DNA of 64,000 bases, from contig CAJTOU010000010.1 of the NCBI GenBank assembly GCA_910577835.1, positions 1 through 64,000 on the forward strand, given 5' to 3'. Numbering within the stretch: the stretch's first letter is position 1; each line of letters starts with the position of its first letter. Shown one piece after another: positions 1-9,946 of this stretch. The position numbers and the translations under genes were made by a program. Under the pieces are notes generated by a model. The model saw nothing but the letters and a program-made list of their open reading frames with translations, was not told where the DNA came from and ran no database searches. Source of the DNA: an uncultured Lachnospiraceae bacterium. Lineage in GTDB: Bacteria > Bacillota_A > Clostridia > Lachnospirales > Lachnospiraceae.

Positions 1-2205
1 GAATATGGCATTACCAAAGAGCGCTTTTTAACAGCACTTTCTACTGTCCGCGGCAATCAGAGAGTAACCAGTGACAATCCGGAAGCTACCTATGATACCC
101 TTCAAAAATATGGCACAGATTTGGTTGAAAAAGCAAGAAATCAGAAGCTTGACCCTGTGATTGGAAGAGATGCGGAAATACGCAATGTCATTCGTATTTT
201 ATCCCGTAAGACCAAAAATAATCCTGTCTTGATTGGCGAACCGGGCGTTGGAAAAACCGCCGCCGTAGAAGGACTTGCACAGAGAATTGTTCAGGAAGAT
301 GTTCCGGAAGGTTTAAAGGACAAAAAAATATTTGCGCTGGATATGGGTGCATTAGTGGCAGGTGCAAAATACAGAGGAGAATTTGAAGAACGTCTGAAGG
401 CTGTTTTGGAAGAAGTGAAAAAAAGCGATGGACAGATTATTCTGTTTATTGATGAGCTTCATACAATTGTCGGCGCTGGTAAGACAGAGGGCTCCATGGA
501 TGCCGGAAATATGTTAAAGCCAATGCTTGCCAGAGGTGAGCTGCACTGTATTGGTGCTACTACTCTCGACGAATACAGAAAATATATTGAAAAGGACCCT
601 GCCTTGGAGCGGCGTTTTCAGCCAGTTATGGTAGATGAACCGACAGTCGAAGATACCATTTCGATTCTCAGAGGTTTAAAGGACCGCTATGAGGTATTTC
701 ACGGGGTGAAAATTGCCGATTCCGCTCTTGTAACTGCTGCTGTTTTATCAAACCGTTATATTTCCGACCGTTTTCTTCCTGACAAGGCGATTGATTTAGT
801 TGATGAAGCATGTGCATTAATTAAGACAGAGATGGATTCCATGCCTGCGGAGCTTGATGAGCTGAGACGCAGAGTTATGCAGATGGAAATCGAGGAAACA
901 GCTCTGAAAAAAGAAACAGATAAACTCAGTCAGGACCGCCTGCAAAATCTTCAAAAAGAACTTGCAGAGCTGCGGGACAGTTTTAACAGTCAAAAAGCGC
1001 AGCTTGAAAACGAAAAGGCTTCTGTGGAAAAGCTTCGAAAGCTCCGTGAAGAAATCGATACGGCAAATAATGAGATTCAGATTGCCCAGAGAAATTATGA
1101 CCTTGAAAAAGTTGCCGAAATTCAGTATGGCAGACTTCCTGAGCTTGCCAAACAGCTTGAAATAGAAGAAGAAAAAATAAAGAATCAGGATTTGTCCCTT
1201 GTAAGGGAAAGTGTTACCGAAGAGGAAATTGCAAGAATTATTTCCAGATGGACAGGAATTCCAGTATCGAAGCTGACAGAGACTGAGAGAAATAAAACGC
1301 TTCATCTCGCCGAAGCACTTCATAAGCGTGTGGTTGGTCAGGACGAGGGAGTAACAAAGGTAACAGAAGCAATTATCCGTTCCAAAGCGGGAATCAAAGA
1401 CCCAAGCAAGCCAATCGGTTCGTTTCTGTTTCTCGGTCCTACCGGTGTCGGAAAAACAGAACTGGCAAAGGCACTGGCAGAGAATCTGTTTGATAATGAG
1501 CAGAATATTGTCAGAATTGATATGTCGGAATATATGGAGAAACACTCCGTATCCCGCTTAATCGGGGCGCCTCCGGGATATGTCGGCTATGACGAGGGAG
1601 GTCAGCTTACAGAAGCAGTTAGAAGAAAGCCTTATTCAGTCGTTCTGTTTGACGAAATCGAAAAGGCTCATCCTGATGTATTTAACATTCTTCTTCAGGT
1701 TTTGGATGATGGAAGAATTACAGATTCACAGGGAAGAACAGTAGATTTTAAAAATACCATTATTATATTGACTTCTAACATCGGCTCATCCTATCTGTTG
1801 GAGGGAATTGATGAGCAGGGAGAAATCGGTGAGGAAAGTGAACGCCTTGTAATGACAGAACTGCGGGCACATTTCAGACCGGAGTTTTTAAACAGGCTGG
1901 ATGAAATTATTATGTTCAAACCGCTGACCAAAGATAATATCAGCAAGATTGTGGATTTGATTCTTGCAGATATTAACCGCAGGCTTAGAGAGCGCGATAT
2001 TACAATTGAGCTTACAGAAGCGGCGAAGAGTTTTGTGACAGAAAATGGGTATGAGCCTATGTATGGCGCAAGACCATTAAAGAGATATGTACAGAAACAT
2101 GTGGAAACACTGGCTGCAAAGGTGATACTTGGCGGAGATATCTCACAGGGGGATATCATCATAATTGACTGTGCTGATAATAAGCTTATTGCAAGAAAAA
2201 AATAA
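1..2205 (+). CDS. clpB: ClpB-type disaggregase, C-terminal part (5' end outside window)
   Basis: AAA+ chaperone that, with DnaK, pulls polypeptides out of aggregates in the cytoplasm. The reading frame is open from base 1, so the gene starts before the window; about 734 residues are present of the usual ~860, and the N-terminal substrate domain is mostly missing. Visible: first Walker A GEPGVGKT at bases 235-258, Walker B region ILFIDELHT, a long charged coiled-coil middle domain (about 820-1200) that separates ClpB from ClpA, second Walker A GPTGVGKT at 1435-1458, and the ClpB-type C-terminal domain with GARPLKRYVQ. A good intrinsic terminator follows the stop. It converges on the GH43 cluster. 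Confidence 0.96.
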   Translation, partial: EYGITKERFLTALSTVRGNQRVTSDNPEATYDTLQKYGTDLVEKARNQKLDPVIGRDAEIRNVIRILSRKTKNNPVLIGEPGVGKTAAVEGLAQRIVQEDVPEGLKDKKIFALDMGALVAGAKYRGEFEERLKAVLEEVKKSDGQIILFIDELHTIVGAGKTEGSMDAGNMLKPMLARGELHCIGATTLDEYRKYIEKDPALERRFQPVMVDEPTVEDTISILRGLKDRYEVFHGVKIADSALVTAAVLSNRYISDRFLPDKAIDLVDEACALIKTEMDSMPAELDELRRRVMQMEIEETALKKETDKLSQDRLQNLQKELAELRDSFNSQKAQLENEKASVEKLRKLREEIDTANNEIQIAQRNYDLEKVAEIQYGRLPELAKQLEIEEEKIKNQDLSLVRESVTEEEIARIISRWTGIPVSKLTETERNKTLHLAEALHKRVVGQDEGVTKVTEAIIRSKAGIKDPSKPIGSFLFLGPTGVGKTELAKALAENLFDNEQNIVRIDMSEYMEKHSVSRLIGAPPGYVGYDEGGQLTEAVRRKPYSVVLFDEIEKAHPDVFNILLQVLDDGRITDSQGRTVDFKNTIIILTSNIGSSYLLEGIDEQGEIGEESERLVMTELRAHFRPEFLNRLDEIIMFKPLTKDNISKIVDLILADINRRLRERDITIELTEAAKSFVTENGYEPMYGARPLKRYVQKHVETLAAKVILGGDISQGDIIIIDCADNKLIARKK

Positions 2206-2219
2206 TATATTTTGTTTTG

Positions 2220-2263
2220 GCTGTCAGAAGTTCTCAAAATATGAGAAAGTCTGGCAGCTTTTT
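2220..2263 (+). terminator. Intrinsic terminator of clpB
   Basis: Nine-base-pair stem GCTGTCAGA / TCTGGCAGC (one G-U) followed by TTTTT, 15 bases after the clpB stop codon. Confidence 0.85.
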
Positions 2264-2265
2264 CG

Positions 2266-2449
2266 CTGTTTGTTTTCAAAGCACAAATAGATGGCAGAAA
2301 ATTTTTAAATATTTTTATTGATAGCTGCTATTATAAAAAGCAAAACAAGGACTGCTGCACTAAGAATTAGATATTTTCTTCCCGCAACGGTCCCTGTATA
2401 TAGGTAGTATAACCTTTTTTGTATATGTTGGCGCTGTTACAACAAAGTC
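2266..2449 (-). other. Decayed 3' remnant of a GH43 paralogue (ribbon-module stub, old terminator, flank)
   Basis: Seen by comparing the window with itself. Bases 2400-2449 continue the coding homology of the upstream GH43 gene past its stop codon: they match the CxxC-repeat coding region of the second GH43 gene at about 11634-11690, including 17 identical bases (2399-2415 = 11634-11650). Bases 2347-2396 then match the terminator behind the second GH43 region (7385-7437), but the stem is now broken. Bases 2271-2346 match 7305-7384. About 4 kb present in the paralogue is missing at a junction near 2397-2400. The stretch is therefore an internal-deletion scar, not ordinary intergenic DNA. Confidence 0.8.
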
Positions 2450-5400
2450 TTAACGATGTTCATTTATTATTGAGTACTCACTAATCTCCAAATAACAATT
2501 CTCACCACCAAGATATACCATTACGTCATCTAATGGCGCATTATCTACTGTTACTGTATAATGATAGGTTCCGCCATCAGAGCCATTTATTACTGCACTG
2601 AAAATCATGGTATTTCCTTTTCTAGAAAGACTCGCCTCAATTTCAGCTCCATTTAACATAGTAACAAAATTATCCCATGACCAGTCGCTCATAAAAGTCA
2701 CAGTACTTCCCTCAAAGGTATCATTACAAGCATAGTCAGATCTTAAATACCAGTCTTTATTCTCCATATAGGTTCCCGTGGTTCTATCTAAATCCCTAGT
2801 AACTGCTATTGTATAATTTTGCCAATTATAACTTAATGGATTATAATTCGTAAACTTCCAGTTGATTGTAAAATCTTCTATCGCTTTTAAACCAAAGAAA
2901 TTAGAAAAATCATTCCAAGGCATTTCTGCTGGTGTCCCATCTGCATTCCTAGAACCTACTGATATAGTATCGATACCATTCTTCACAGTAATGTTATCTA
3001 TCGATGCTGTACCTGTTCCACGGCCTCTTAATAACTGTAATCCAGCTAAAGTACCCGAACCATTTATCTTACAGGTACCTGTATAAATAATTTCTCTGGT
3101 TTGTCGATTTGTAATTGTTGCTGTAACTGTTCCTTTTTCTGTGTTTACTTCTGCTTTTATGTGAACCCATGTCCCAACCGGAATCGTAACTGCAATATCC
3201 GAATCATTAATATACCACTGATCTTGTTTACTTTTATCTATTACATTTGCCACTTCCCCATCAGGAGGAACATTTCTAAGCTTTAAAATATATCCAGAAG
3301 AAACGTCCTTATTCTGTCGATAATCTACAGCGTCCGTTCCCAAAATTGCCAATACACTGATGGATCTTTGAGTAAGTACACCTGCTGTTAAGGCTGTATC
3401 CAGCTCTATTGTATACTTTCCTGAAAGCTGAGCTTCTTTCCCAAACAGAGTATATGCTCCCCGGTTTCCTGAGTCTCCTCCGGCTGCAAGATTGAAATAA
3501 TAATTATTGTTATTATCTGTTTTTACAGACAAACTTTCAGAGACATTCAACGAATTCCATCCTGTATTTGTTCCTGTCATTCCTGCAAGATTGGTAAAGT
3601 CTTCATAATAAAGATACTCGGAGTCTCCAGTTCCATCATAGTCCAATGCATATCCAATGCTTATGTCTGTCATTCCATACTGTACCAGTACTTGTCCCTG
3701 CCGCACTGCCAGTGCCATAGCTTTTGACAAATCTGCCACAGTATAGCTGCCAATCGCTGTATTTGCATCATAAGTAAGCATCAAAACTCCATCTTTATAA
3801 AATTCAATAGAACCATTTACATTATAGGAAATAGTAACTTTGTGTGTTCCCCTGTCCGCAAATATTGTCCATGCGCTTCCTGCATTATATCCTGCAGCTA
3901 TCGCTTCACTGCTTAGCTTTGCAGAGTTTTCAAACAGATTGACTGTGTCATAATTTAATACTGATAAAAATACATATTCTCCGTTTTCTGTTAAAAAGAC
4001 CGGTGTCCAGTCACTGTCAATTCCTGTTTCTGTAAAAGTAATGGATACACCTGTGTTTGATGATATTGATTTTACTGCCATCAGTCTGTTTCCGGCTTCA
4101 GCTTTCTCATAAAGCATTATGCCTTCATTCTGGCTTTTACTTCCATAAACTGTTACTTTATAAGTCCGCTGATAAAAATACTTTCCTTTACGGATAGTTT
4201 TCGTCAATGTAATTTCTGTATCCTTTGATGGTAAAGTCACTATTCCTGAATTAGAAATTATATTCTGATTTGATGAAGACCATGTAACTTCAGCACCAAA
4301 TTCTGCATTTGTACTTAATGTAAGATTGCCTTTTGTTTTAGCTGGAAGTTTATTTTCCTCATTCTTTGCATTATATGCCACGATTAAATTATCTGATAAT
4401 GCCTTAGAACCCCAAATGCATACCCCTGATGAATTTACGGCTGAAAAACACATTGTTTTCATATTAGTGCCATCTATCGTCTGCTCTGTAAAAACCCCCT
4501 TATATTCTGTTCCATCTATTATAATGGTTGCATAAGCTGTACCTGCTTTTTCAGACCATGTGCCTGTATAAGCCCCCGTAATGCTGCCATCTGGGTTTAA
4601 AGTTATATCCTTTGGTGTCGCAATAATAACATTATCTGTAATTGTCCCATCATCTATTGCATTTGTATTATTATATTGATGCACAATCAGCTCCCAGTCT
4701 CCTGTAAGGTCTGCTGCTGGAATTTCTATATTCTTAATGTCTTCATCATTCACAGTTTCTCCTGCATATTCATACGGTGCAGCCACAATCCAGCCATCTT
4801 GATTCTGATATAGCTGATGTACACGAAGTTGATGTCCGGCTGTTCCATCTGAAAACTTTGTATGATAAACTACATAAGCGTTTCCATCTGTGTCCACAAA
4901 TGCGGAATTGTGTCCTTGTGCAATCTCTGCAACAGACATGGTATTCCACTGATAATTTCCCATAAGCTGCAAACCTTTGCTGGTCCTTCTGAAATTATCA
5001 CTTCCAGAAGTATAAATTGCATTTGCATTATTCAAATCCACATATGGTCCATCTGGAGAAGATGAGCGGAAAATCCGCATATTATAACCACCTGTTGGAG
5101 AATAAAAGCCATAAGACATAAACAAATAGTAGTAATTACCAATTTTCTCAATATAAGACCCCTCGCCGGATACATAATAACCACCTGCAATCTTTTTTCC
5201 AAAATATGGGTCAGAAGTCACATTTGCATTTTTCGTTCCCTCACTAAGCGGTGTTCCGTTTGCTTCATAATTATATTTAACAGTATAATCCCGAAGTCCT
5301 GTTTCTTCATCAAGCTGAATTATATAAATTCCACCAGACCATGAACCATAACCCATCCAAAGATTATTGTCATCATCATAAAATACACATGGGTCTATTG

Positions 5401-7009
5401 CATGAGGCCAGTATGTTCCATAAGAACCATGATTGCTTGAAGTAGCCGTTCCATTCGCATCCACTCCTGTAATCAAATTATTATATCTGTCGGGCAGACT
5501 GCTCAATGTCCGACCATTATTCAGAACAAGACCCAAATCTGTTTTTTTATAATCAGTAACACCACTGCTTGTAAAACCAGAATAAATAATTGGTGCCTCA
5601 TATACATATGGTCCTTCTATTGTATCTGCTGTCAGCAAAACAATAACCGAATTCCATACATTTCCATTAAGACTGAGATACATACACCATTTTTTCATAA
5701 CAGGATTGTATATAATATCAGGTGCCCACATATTTCCGGCTATGCCCCATGAACTTGTGTTGCCATTTTGGTCTGGATTTGTCGTGATGGCTGTATTCCA
5801 GTCACCAGCAGGAAATTTACTGAAATCCACTGTCACTGTACTTCCATCTATGGTCTGAATTTTTCTGATACCATATGCACCTGATTGAAACGCATCGTTA
5901 TAAGAAACAGGTATTACTTCTTCATTTGATGTTTTACTGACTGCTTTTGCTGGAATAGCCTCTACTTCAGAAGCTGTTAATGCTGTATTATAAATAAAAA
6001 CATCATCTATGTATCCGCCAAAGTTCTCCAAAACAGCTCTATCCGCGCCTGCTCCTAATACTAATTCGGTTCTATTATTAAGATTTGCAAGTATTGCTGC
6101 CAGTGAAGCATCCGGGGTATATTTTACTGCCAACATACCATCTACATATATTGATAACTCTGATGCAGAATAAACATATGTCAATTTGTACCATTTATTG
6201 CTGTTTGCTGCTTCCATAAAATAAGCATAATTGCTGTTTACAGTATTTCCTTCTACCCATCCATCTCTTGGAAAATATGCGGTATATGGATCACCAGCTC
6301 TCTGAATGAAACCTATTGTTCCATCAACATATAAATATCCACCTGTAACAGGACTTGATGTTGTTCCAATACTGAATAAATAATTCCAGTCACTACTATT
6401 GGCTGTTGGTCTTACATTCATGGATATTGTAACGCCATTTGAAAAATCAACATCTGAAAAATAGCCTGTTTGTGTAATTGCATAATTGCCATTTTTACCT
6501 CCGGCACCTGTTTCAATACGCAAAACCTTATCATTTTCATCGTCAGGATTTGTCACAATAGCAGCAGTACCCTGCATTGCAAAATCTCCACTATCATCAC
6601 TGAAATTAAATGATTTTATTAACCCTTCTGCTGGCATATCCGCTATTTTTGTTTTCCGTACTCCATAATAAGCGTTACTCTCATCTTGATTTGAAATAGC
6701 TGTACTGCTCCAGTTCTGCAAATCCGTTGTTTTCGCCACTCCCATATGTGACCCAAACACATAACAGGTTCCATCCTTAGATACAGTAATCGAAGGATCA
6801 TGCACCGATTGTCTTTGAAAATTCACCTTCTGATACAGATTTTCTATATCTGCATCCGTCAGCTCAATCTGCCCGGTTCCTGTCTGCCTTTCATATCCTT
6901 TCCCACTTGTTTCTGAGGCATATGCAATATTCGATGGCACAATCATTGACACACTCAATGTTACTGCCAGTGCATTTCGTATGCTTTTACTCCAGATTTT
7001 TTTTGTCAT
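2450..7009 (-). CDS. Secreted GH43 family (endo-arabinanase-like) glycoside hydrolase, C-terminally truncated paralogue
   Basis: 1519 residues. Signal peptide 1-31, then a GH43 five-bladed propeller with catalytic-type residues: base D71 in SVHDPS, D539 in AIDPCVFYD and acid E616 in SGEGSYIEK. Family knowledge suggests endo-1,5-alpha-L-arabinanase activity on pectic arabinan; the exact subfamily is inference. A LamG-like lectin domain (about 122-355) is inserted after the first blade. After the propeller come a GH43_C-type beta domain (about 755-860), an atrophied bacterial Ig domain and two or three jelly-roll modules. The protein ends at EYSIINEHR with no sortase motif, where the paralogue at 9874-15612 continues into a CxxC repeat: the TAT codon there is TAA here and homologous but broken DNA follows. 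It should be released rather than wall-anchored. Confidence 0.9.
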   Translation of the reverse strand: MTKKIWSKSIRNALAVTLSVSMIVPSNIAYASETSGKGYERQTGTGQIELTDADIENLYQKVNFQRQSVHDPSITVSKDGTCYVFGSHMGVAKTTDLQNWSSTAISNQDESNAYYGVRKTKIADMPAEGLIKSFNFSDDSGDFAMQGTAAIVTNPDDENDKVLRIETGAGGKNGNYAITQTGYFSDVDFSNGVTISMNVRPTANSSDWNYLFSIGTTSSPVTGGYLYVDGTIGFIQRAGDPYTAYFPRDGWVEGNTVNSNYAYFMEAANSNKWYKLTYVYSASELSIYVDGMLAVKYTPDASLAAILANLNNRTELVLGAGADRAVLENFGGYIDDVFIYNTALTASEVEAIPAKAVSKTSNEEVIPVSYNDAFQSGAYGIRKIQTIDGSTVTVDFSKFPAGDWNTAITTNPDQNGNTSSWGIAGNMWAPDIIYNPVMKKWCMYLSLNGNVWNSVIVLLTADTIEGPYVYEAPIIYSGFTSSGVTDYKKTDLGLVLNNGRTLSSLPDRYNNLITGVDANGTATSSNHGSYGTYWPHAIDPCVFYDDDNNLWMGYGSWSGGIYIIQLDEETGLRDYTVKYNYEANGTPLSEGTKNANVTSDPYFGKKIAGGYYVSGEGSYIEKIGNYYYLFMSYGFYSPTGGYNMRIFRSSSPDGPYVDLNNANAIYTSGSDNFRRTSKGLQLMGNYQWNTMSVAEIAQGHNSAFVDTDGNAYVVYHTKFSDGTAGHQLRVHQLYQNQDGWIVAAPYEYAGETVNDEDIKNIEIPAADLTGDWELIVHQYNNTNAIDDGTITDNVIIATPKDITLNPDGSITGAYTGTWSEKAGTAYATIIIDGTEYKGVFTEQTIDGTNMKTMCFSAVNSSGVCIWGSKALSDNLIVAYNAKNEENKLPAKTKGNLTLSTNAEFGAEVTWSSSNQNIISNSGIVTLPSKDTEITLTKTIRKGKYFYQRTYKVTVYGSKSQNEGIMLYEKAEAGNRLMAVKSISSNTGVSITFTETGIDSDWTPVFLTENGEYVFLSVLNYDTVNLFENSAKLSSEAIAAGYNAGSAWTIFADRGTHKVTISYNVNGSIEFYKDGVLMLTYDANTAIGSYTVADLSKAMALAVRQGQVLVQYGMTDISIGYALDYDGTGDSEYLYYEDFTNLAGMTGTNTGWNSLNVSESLSVKTDNNNNYYFNLAAGGDSGNRGAYTLFGKEAQLSGKYTIELDTALTAGVLTQRSISVLAILGTDAVDYRQNKDVSSGYILKLRNVPPDGEVANVIDKSKQDQWYINDSDIAVTIPVGTWVHIKAEVNTEKGTVTATITNRQTREIIYTGTCKINGSGTLAGLQLLRGRGTGTASIDNITVKNGIDTISVGSRNADGTPAEMPWNDFSNFFGLKAIEDFTINWKFTNYNPLSYNWQNYTIAVTRDLDRTTGTYMENKDWYLRSDYACNDTFEGSTVTFMSDWSWDNFVTMLNGAEIEASLSRKGNTMIFSAVINGSDGGTYHYTVTVDNAPLDDVMVYLGGENCYLEISEYSIINEHR

Positions 7010-7084
7010 TCCTAATACACCTCCATTATTATTTGATAAATTTTTTCAGTTCTACTCCACACATAAAACCTACTTATAAAAACA

Positions 7085-7113
7085 ATTTTACCAATATTTT
7101 TTATCTTTGTCAA
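7085..7113 (-). promoter_or_regulatory. Promoter of first GH43 gene
   Basis: TTGACA (7108-7113), 17-base spacer, TAAAAT (7085-7090) on the minus strand. The same layout (TATATTGACAAA ... TTGGTA, then CTTATAAG) precedes all three GH43 genes. Confidence 0.85.
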
Positions 7114-7206
7114 TATACACAAAATTTAATTATTTTATATTTTATTCGCTATTAATATAACCAAATTCACAGCTACTATTTAATAAAAAAACAAAAGCAA
7201 ATATAA

Positions 7207-7230
7207 TTTTATCTGTACAAAATATATAAA
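7207..7230 (-). promoter_or_regulatory. Conserved upstream box of first GH43 promoter
   Basis: A TTTAT-x(2-3)-GTACAAAATATATAA-type sequence starts 94 bases upstream of the -35 hexamer. Similar boxes sit 92-93 bases upstream of the -35 of the other two GH43 genes. It may be a regulator site; the protein is unknown. Confidence 0.45.
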
Positions 7231-7384
7231 CTTCTTCCAAACTTTACTATAAACAAAAATCAAATTTTCATGATAAGCATGAGAAAAAGTCTGACAACAT
7301 TTTTACTATTTTTTCCAAGATACAAATAAGCTGTAAAAATTTTTTAACTATCTTCATACAGCTATTATATAAAAAATAGAAAGC

Positions 7385-7425
7385 TGCCACACTAAGTATC
7401 AAACATTTACTTAATGCGGCAGCTC
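7385..7425 (-). terminator. Intrinsic terminator behind the second GH43 unit
   Basis: Stem of about 15 base pairs (GCTGCCGCATTAAGT / ACTTAGTGTGGCAGC on the minus strand) followed by TTTCTATTTTTT. Confidence 0.88.
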
Positions 7426-7480
7426 CCTGCATATTTCATTATTTATTTATAAGTATTCTATCCAGCTTCTCTTTTTGTTT

Positions 7481-9946
7481 TTATTTTCTTCTCTTCTTCA
7501 TCGAAAGACTTCCGACTCCGACTATTATCATCAGAGATGCAATCATCATAAACCATGTCCTGTTCCAGGTATCCTGCTGTAAATCTCCAGTAGCTGGAAG
7601 CTTTCCATTGTTTGTTGTATTTCCTTCCCCGGTGCCGTCTGATGCATCTATTACAATTGTATATTCTGATGCATGTATGAATGTGAATTTTGCGTTACCA
7701 TCAGCATCCACTATTTCTGAATCTGAAAGCTCCATCTGTCCAGTTGCCTTATTGTAATAATAAAGCTTTGCCAGAAGACTGTTGTTTTCCCTGCCTACAT
7801 TAATTGTCAGAACAGGAGTAAATCCAAATTCTCCCTCATGAACCAAGGTAAGGTTCTTAAAGGTTTTTCCAGAAGTTACCCCAGTAAGAATATCCCGTGG
7901 TATATTGTCGGTGTCTAAAATCACTTCCATGCTGATATCTCTAAAACTGTCTCCTGTTACAGTTTTTCCGTCTATGGTCCAGAGAATACCTGCGCCCATA
8001 TCAAGCTCAAGGCTGATATCCTTTCCTTTGATTTCCAGAATAATATCTTTTGGAAGTTCTGTACTGCCATTCATCTGCACATCAATCTTCTTTTGTGTTA
8101 AATCCTGCGTAAGTACTTTACGAATTTCATCTGCAATTACTTCCCATCCAAATTTTCCATCTTCACCTTTTATTTGAGGAATACCGGAATATTCCGCCTT
8201 TGCTATGACAAAATCAGCCGAAGCTATATATTCTGCAATTTCATCTGTCTGATTAAATATGACTTTTACTGAATATTTTCCAGCGTTCTTTGGAACTTCA
8301 TTCAGTTCTTCAGAATCTTTATAGTACTTTATTGTATAACCAACATTATTTATATCTTCAATTATTGGCTGATTTGGTTCTTCACCATAGGTCCAGCCCT
8401 CTATGGCAACACTTCCGGCCCCTGCTTCTCTGTTGACTGATATGGTATAAACCACTTTATTTCCAGCTTTATCTTCTGCTTCTATTGTATATTTATTATC
8501 GGATGCCTTTAATACAAAGGTTCCCTCTTCTGATAAAGATATTGGTACATTATTTACTGTTACTTGTTTCAAATAATTATCCTGAACTTTAAATGTCTGT
8601 GTTTTCTGATATTCTGCTCCGTCAGAAACAGCAGAAAAACCTCCTGCTGTCTGTACCATTATAACAGGTACAATATTGTCAAGAACCATTCCTTCTGAAT
8701 TAATATAGCTACAATTTCCCGCTTTATCTATAATTTTGGCATAAATTACATATTCATTATTTGGTACTATATTAAATACACCATTATATTCTGTCCATTC
8801 TGCAATATCCACAGCAAGAGGCTGTTTTGACAGATAATAGAAAATTTTGTCCACTCCGCTTCCCGTATCTTTGGCAGTAATGGTAACTGTTTGTGTGTCT
8901 TTGAAAAACAGATTAAAAACAGAGGTAAGCTCAAGTCTTGTATTCCATATATAATTTGCTACCCTGATTTCCCCTGTTGCAGGTGTTATATCTGCAATGC
9001 CTTCTACAATAACAGTCTGATTCTTGGTAATATTTGTTAGAGAATAACTTCCATCTGCTGCTGGAGTTAAAAGTGTTCCATCTGCCTTTACTGCAAAACT
9101 CTCCATCTTGTTGTAACCGTCTGCCAATATAACCTTAAAGTCACATTTTCCAAGATACTCTATAATACTTGTAGTTTCTCCACTGTCTGTTGTTTGCAGA
9201 ATATATCCTTCTCCCTGTGTCAGTGTGACAGTATATTTGTTTATGGTATATACCGCATGAACTGTCATATCTGCCTGAATATTTGTGAAATCCTCTACAT
9301 CCCATTTTGGTGCAGTCTGGTCATAGCCTTCTTTCGTCGGAATTTCCGGAATATCTGTAACTGTTCCATTCCAGCTTGTTTCCATTTCTTTTACCACTTT
9401 ATCATCTGCTGTAAAAGTAATTTTCAGCTTTCTTCCTGCTTCAATCACAATTTCAGTTGACTGGGAAACAAAATGATTTTTGTTTTCCATATATCTCACA
9501 TAGTAGGTTCCCGGTGCAAATGACATATCTGTGTCTGTAACAGCGGTATAGCTGGTATTATCAGTACTGAATTCCATATCAGTTTCAAGACCATTTATTT
9601 TTCCGTCATTTTTGCCGTCAATCGTTTCGTCTGTCTTTGAGAGAATCGGTGCACCAATAGATGCCTTTGTAACCTCTATGGATATGGATATGGTTACACT
9701 TTCATAATTTGAATCCTCCGGAGTGTAAACAGCTAGAAAAATTTGCGTTCCTACATCTCCTACCTTTGTAAGAAGCCCATTTTCCAGAGCCGAGATATCA
9801 AATGCAAAACCTGCTGGAAGTGTGATTTCTCCAAGAGCAGTGTTATAAGCTGCTGTAATGCCGCTTGGCGCTGTTACCTGCGGTTTAGCTTTTTTAATTT
9901 GTGCTGTGGCTGAAATAGCGTTGGTTGAAAGCTTATAATGGAAGCA
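7481..9946 (-). pseudogene. Cell-wall-anchor half of the second GH43 protein, out of frame with its catalytic half
   Basis: The frame is open from 9946 down to the stop at 7481 (821 residues) but has no credible start. It begins in the middle of an MBG/YDG-type repeat (YKLSTNAISATAQI) whose first half lies in the neighbouring frame. It continues with Ig-like and InlB-like repeats (an internal AVYTINKYTVT segment), a DUF-like beta domain, and ends in a classic sortase signal LPATG, hydrophobic stretch MMIASLMIIVGVGSL and a KKRRK tail. By repeat alignment, about 28 residues (80-90 bp, not a multiple of three) are missing at about 9935-9946. An ATG at 9577 exists but has no good ribosome site, so this part is probably not translated. 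Confidence 0.8.

Larger units (their letters stand above)
7010..7480. other. Intergenic region between first and second GH43 units
   Basis: Holds, from left to right, the RBS and leader of the first GH43 gene, its promoter (7085-7113), an upstream box (7207-7230), a segment (about 7305-7384) duplicated at 2271-2346, and the terminator of the second unit (7385-7425). No coding sequence is seen; the DNA is very AT-rich. Confidence 0.8.

Noticed and set aside
817..1545. 242-residue minus-strand frame inside clpB
   Set aside because: Shadow of the clpB coiled-coil region; the translation has no domain features.
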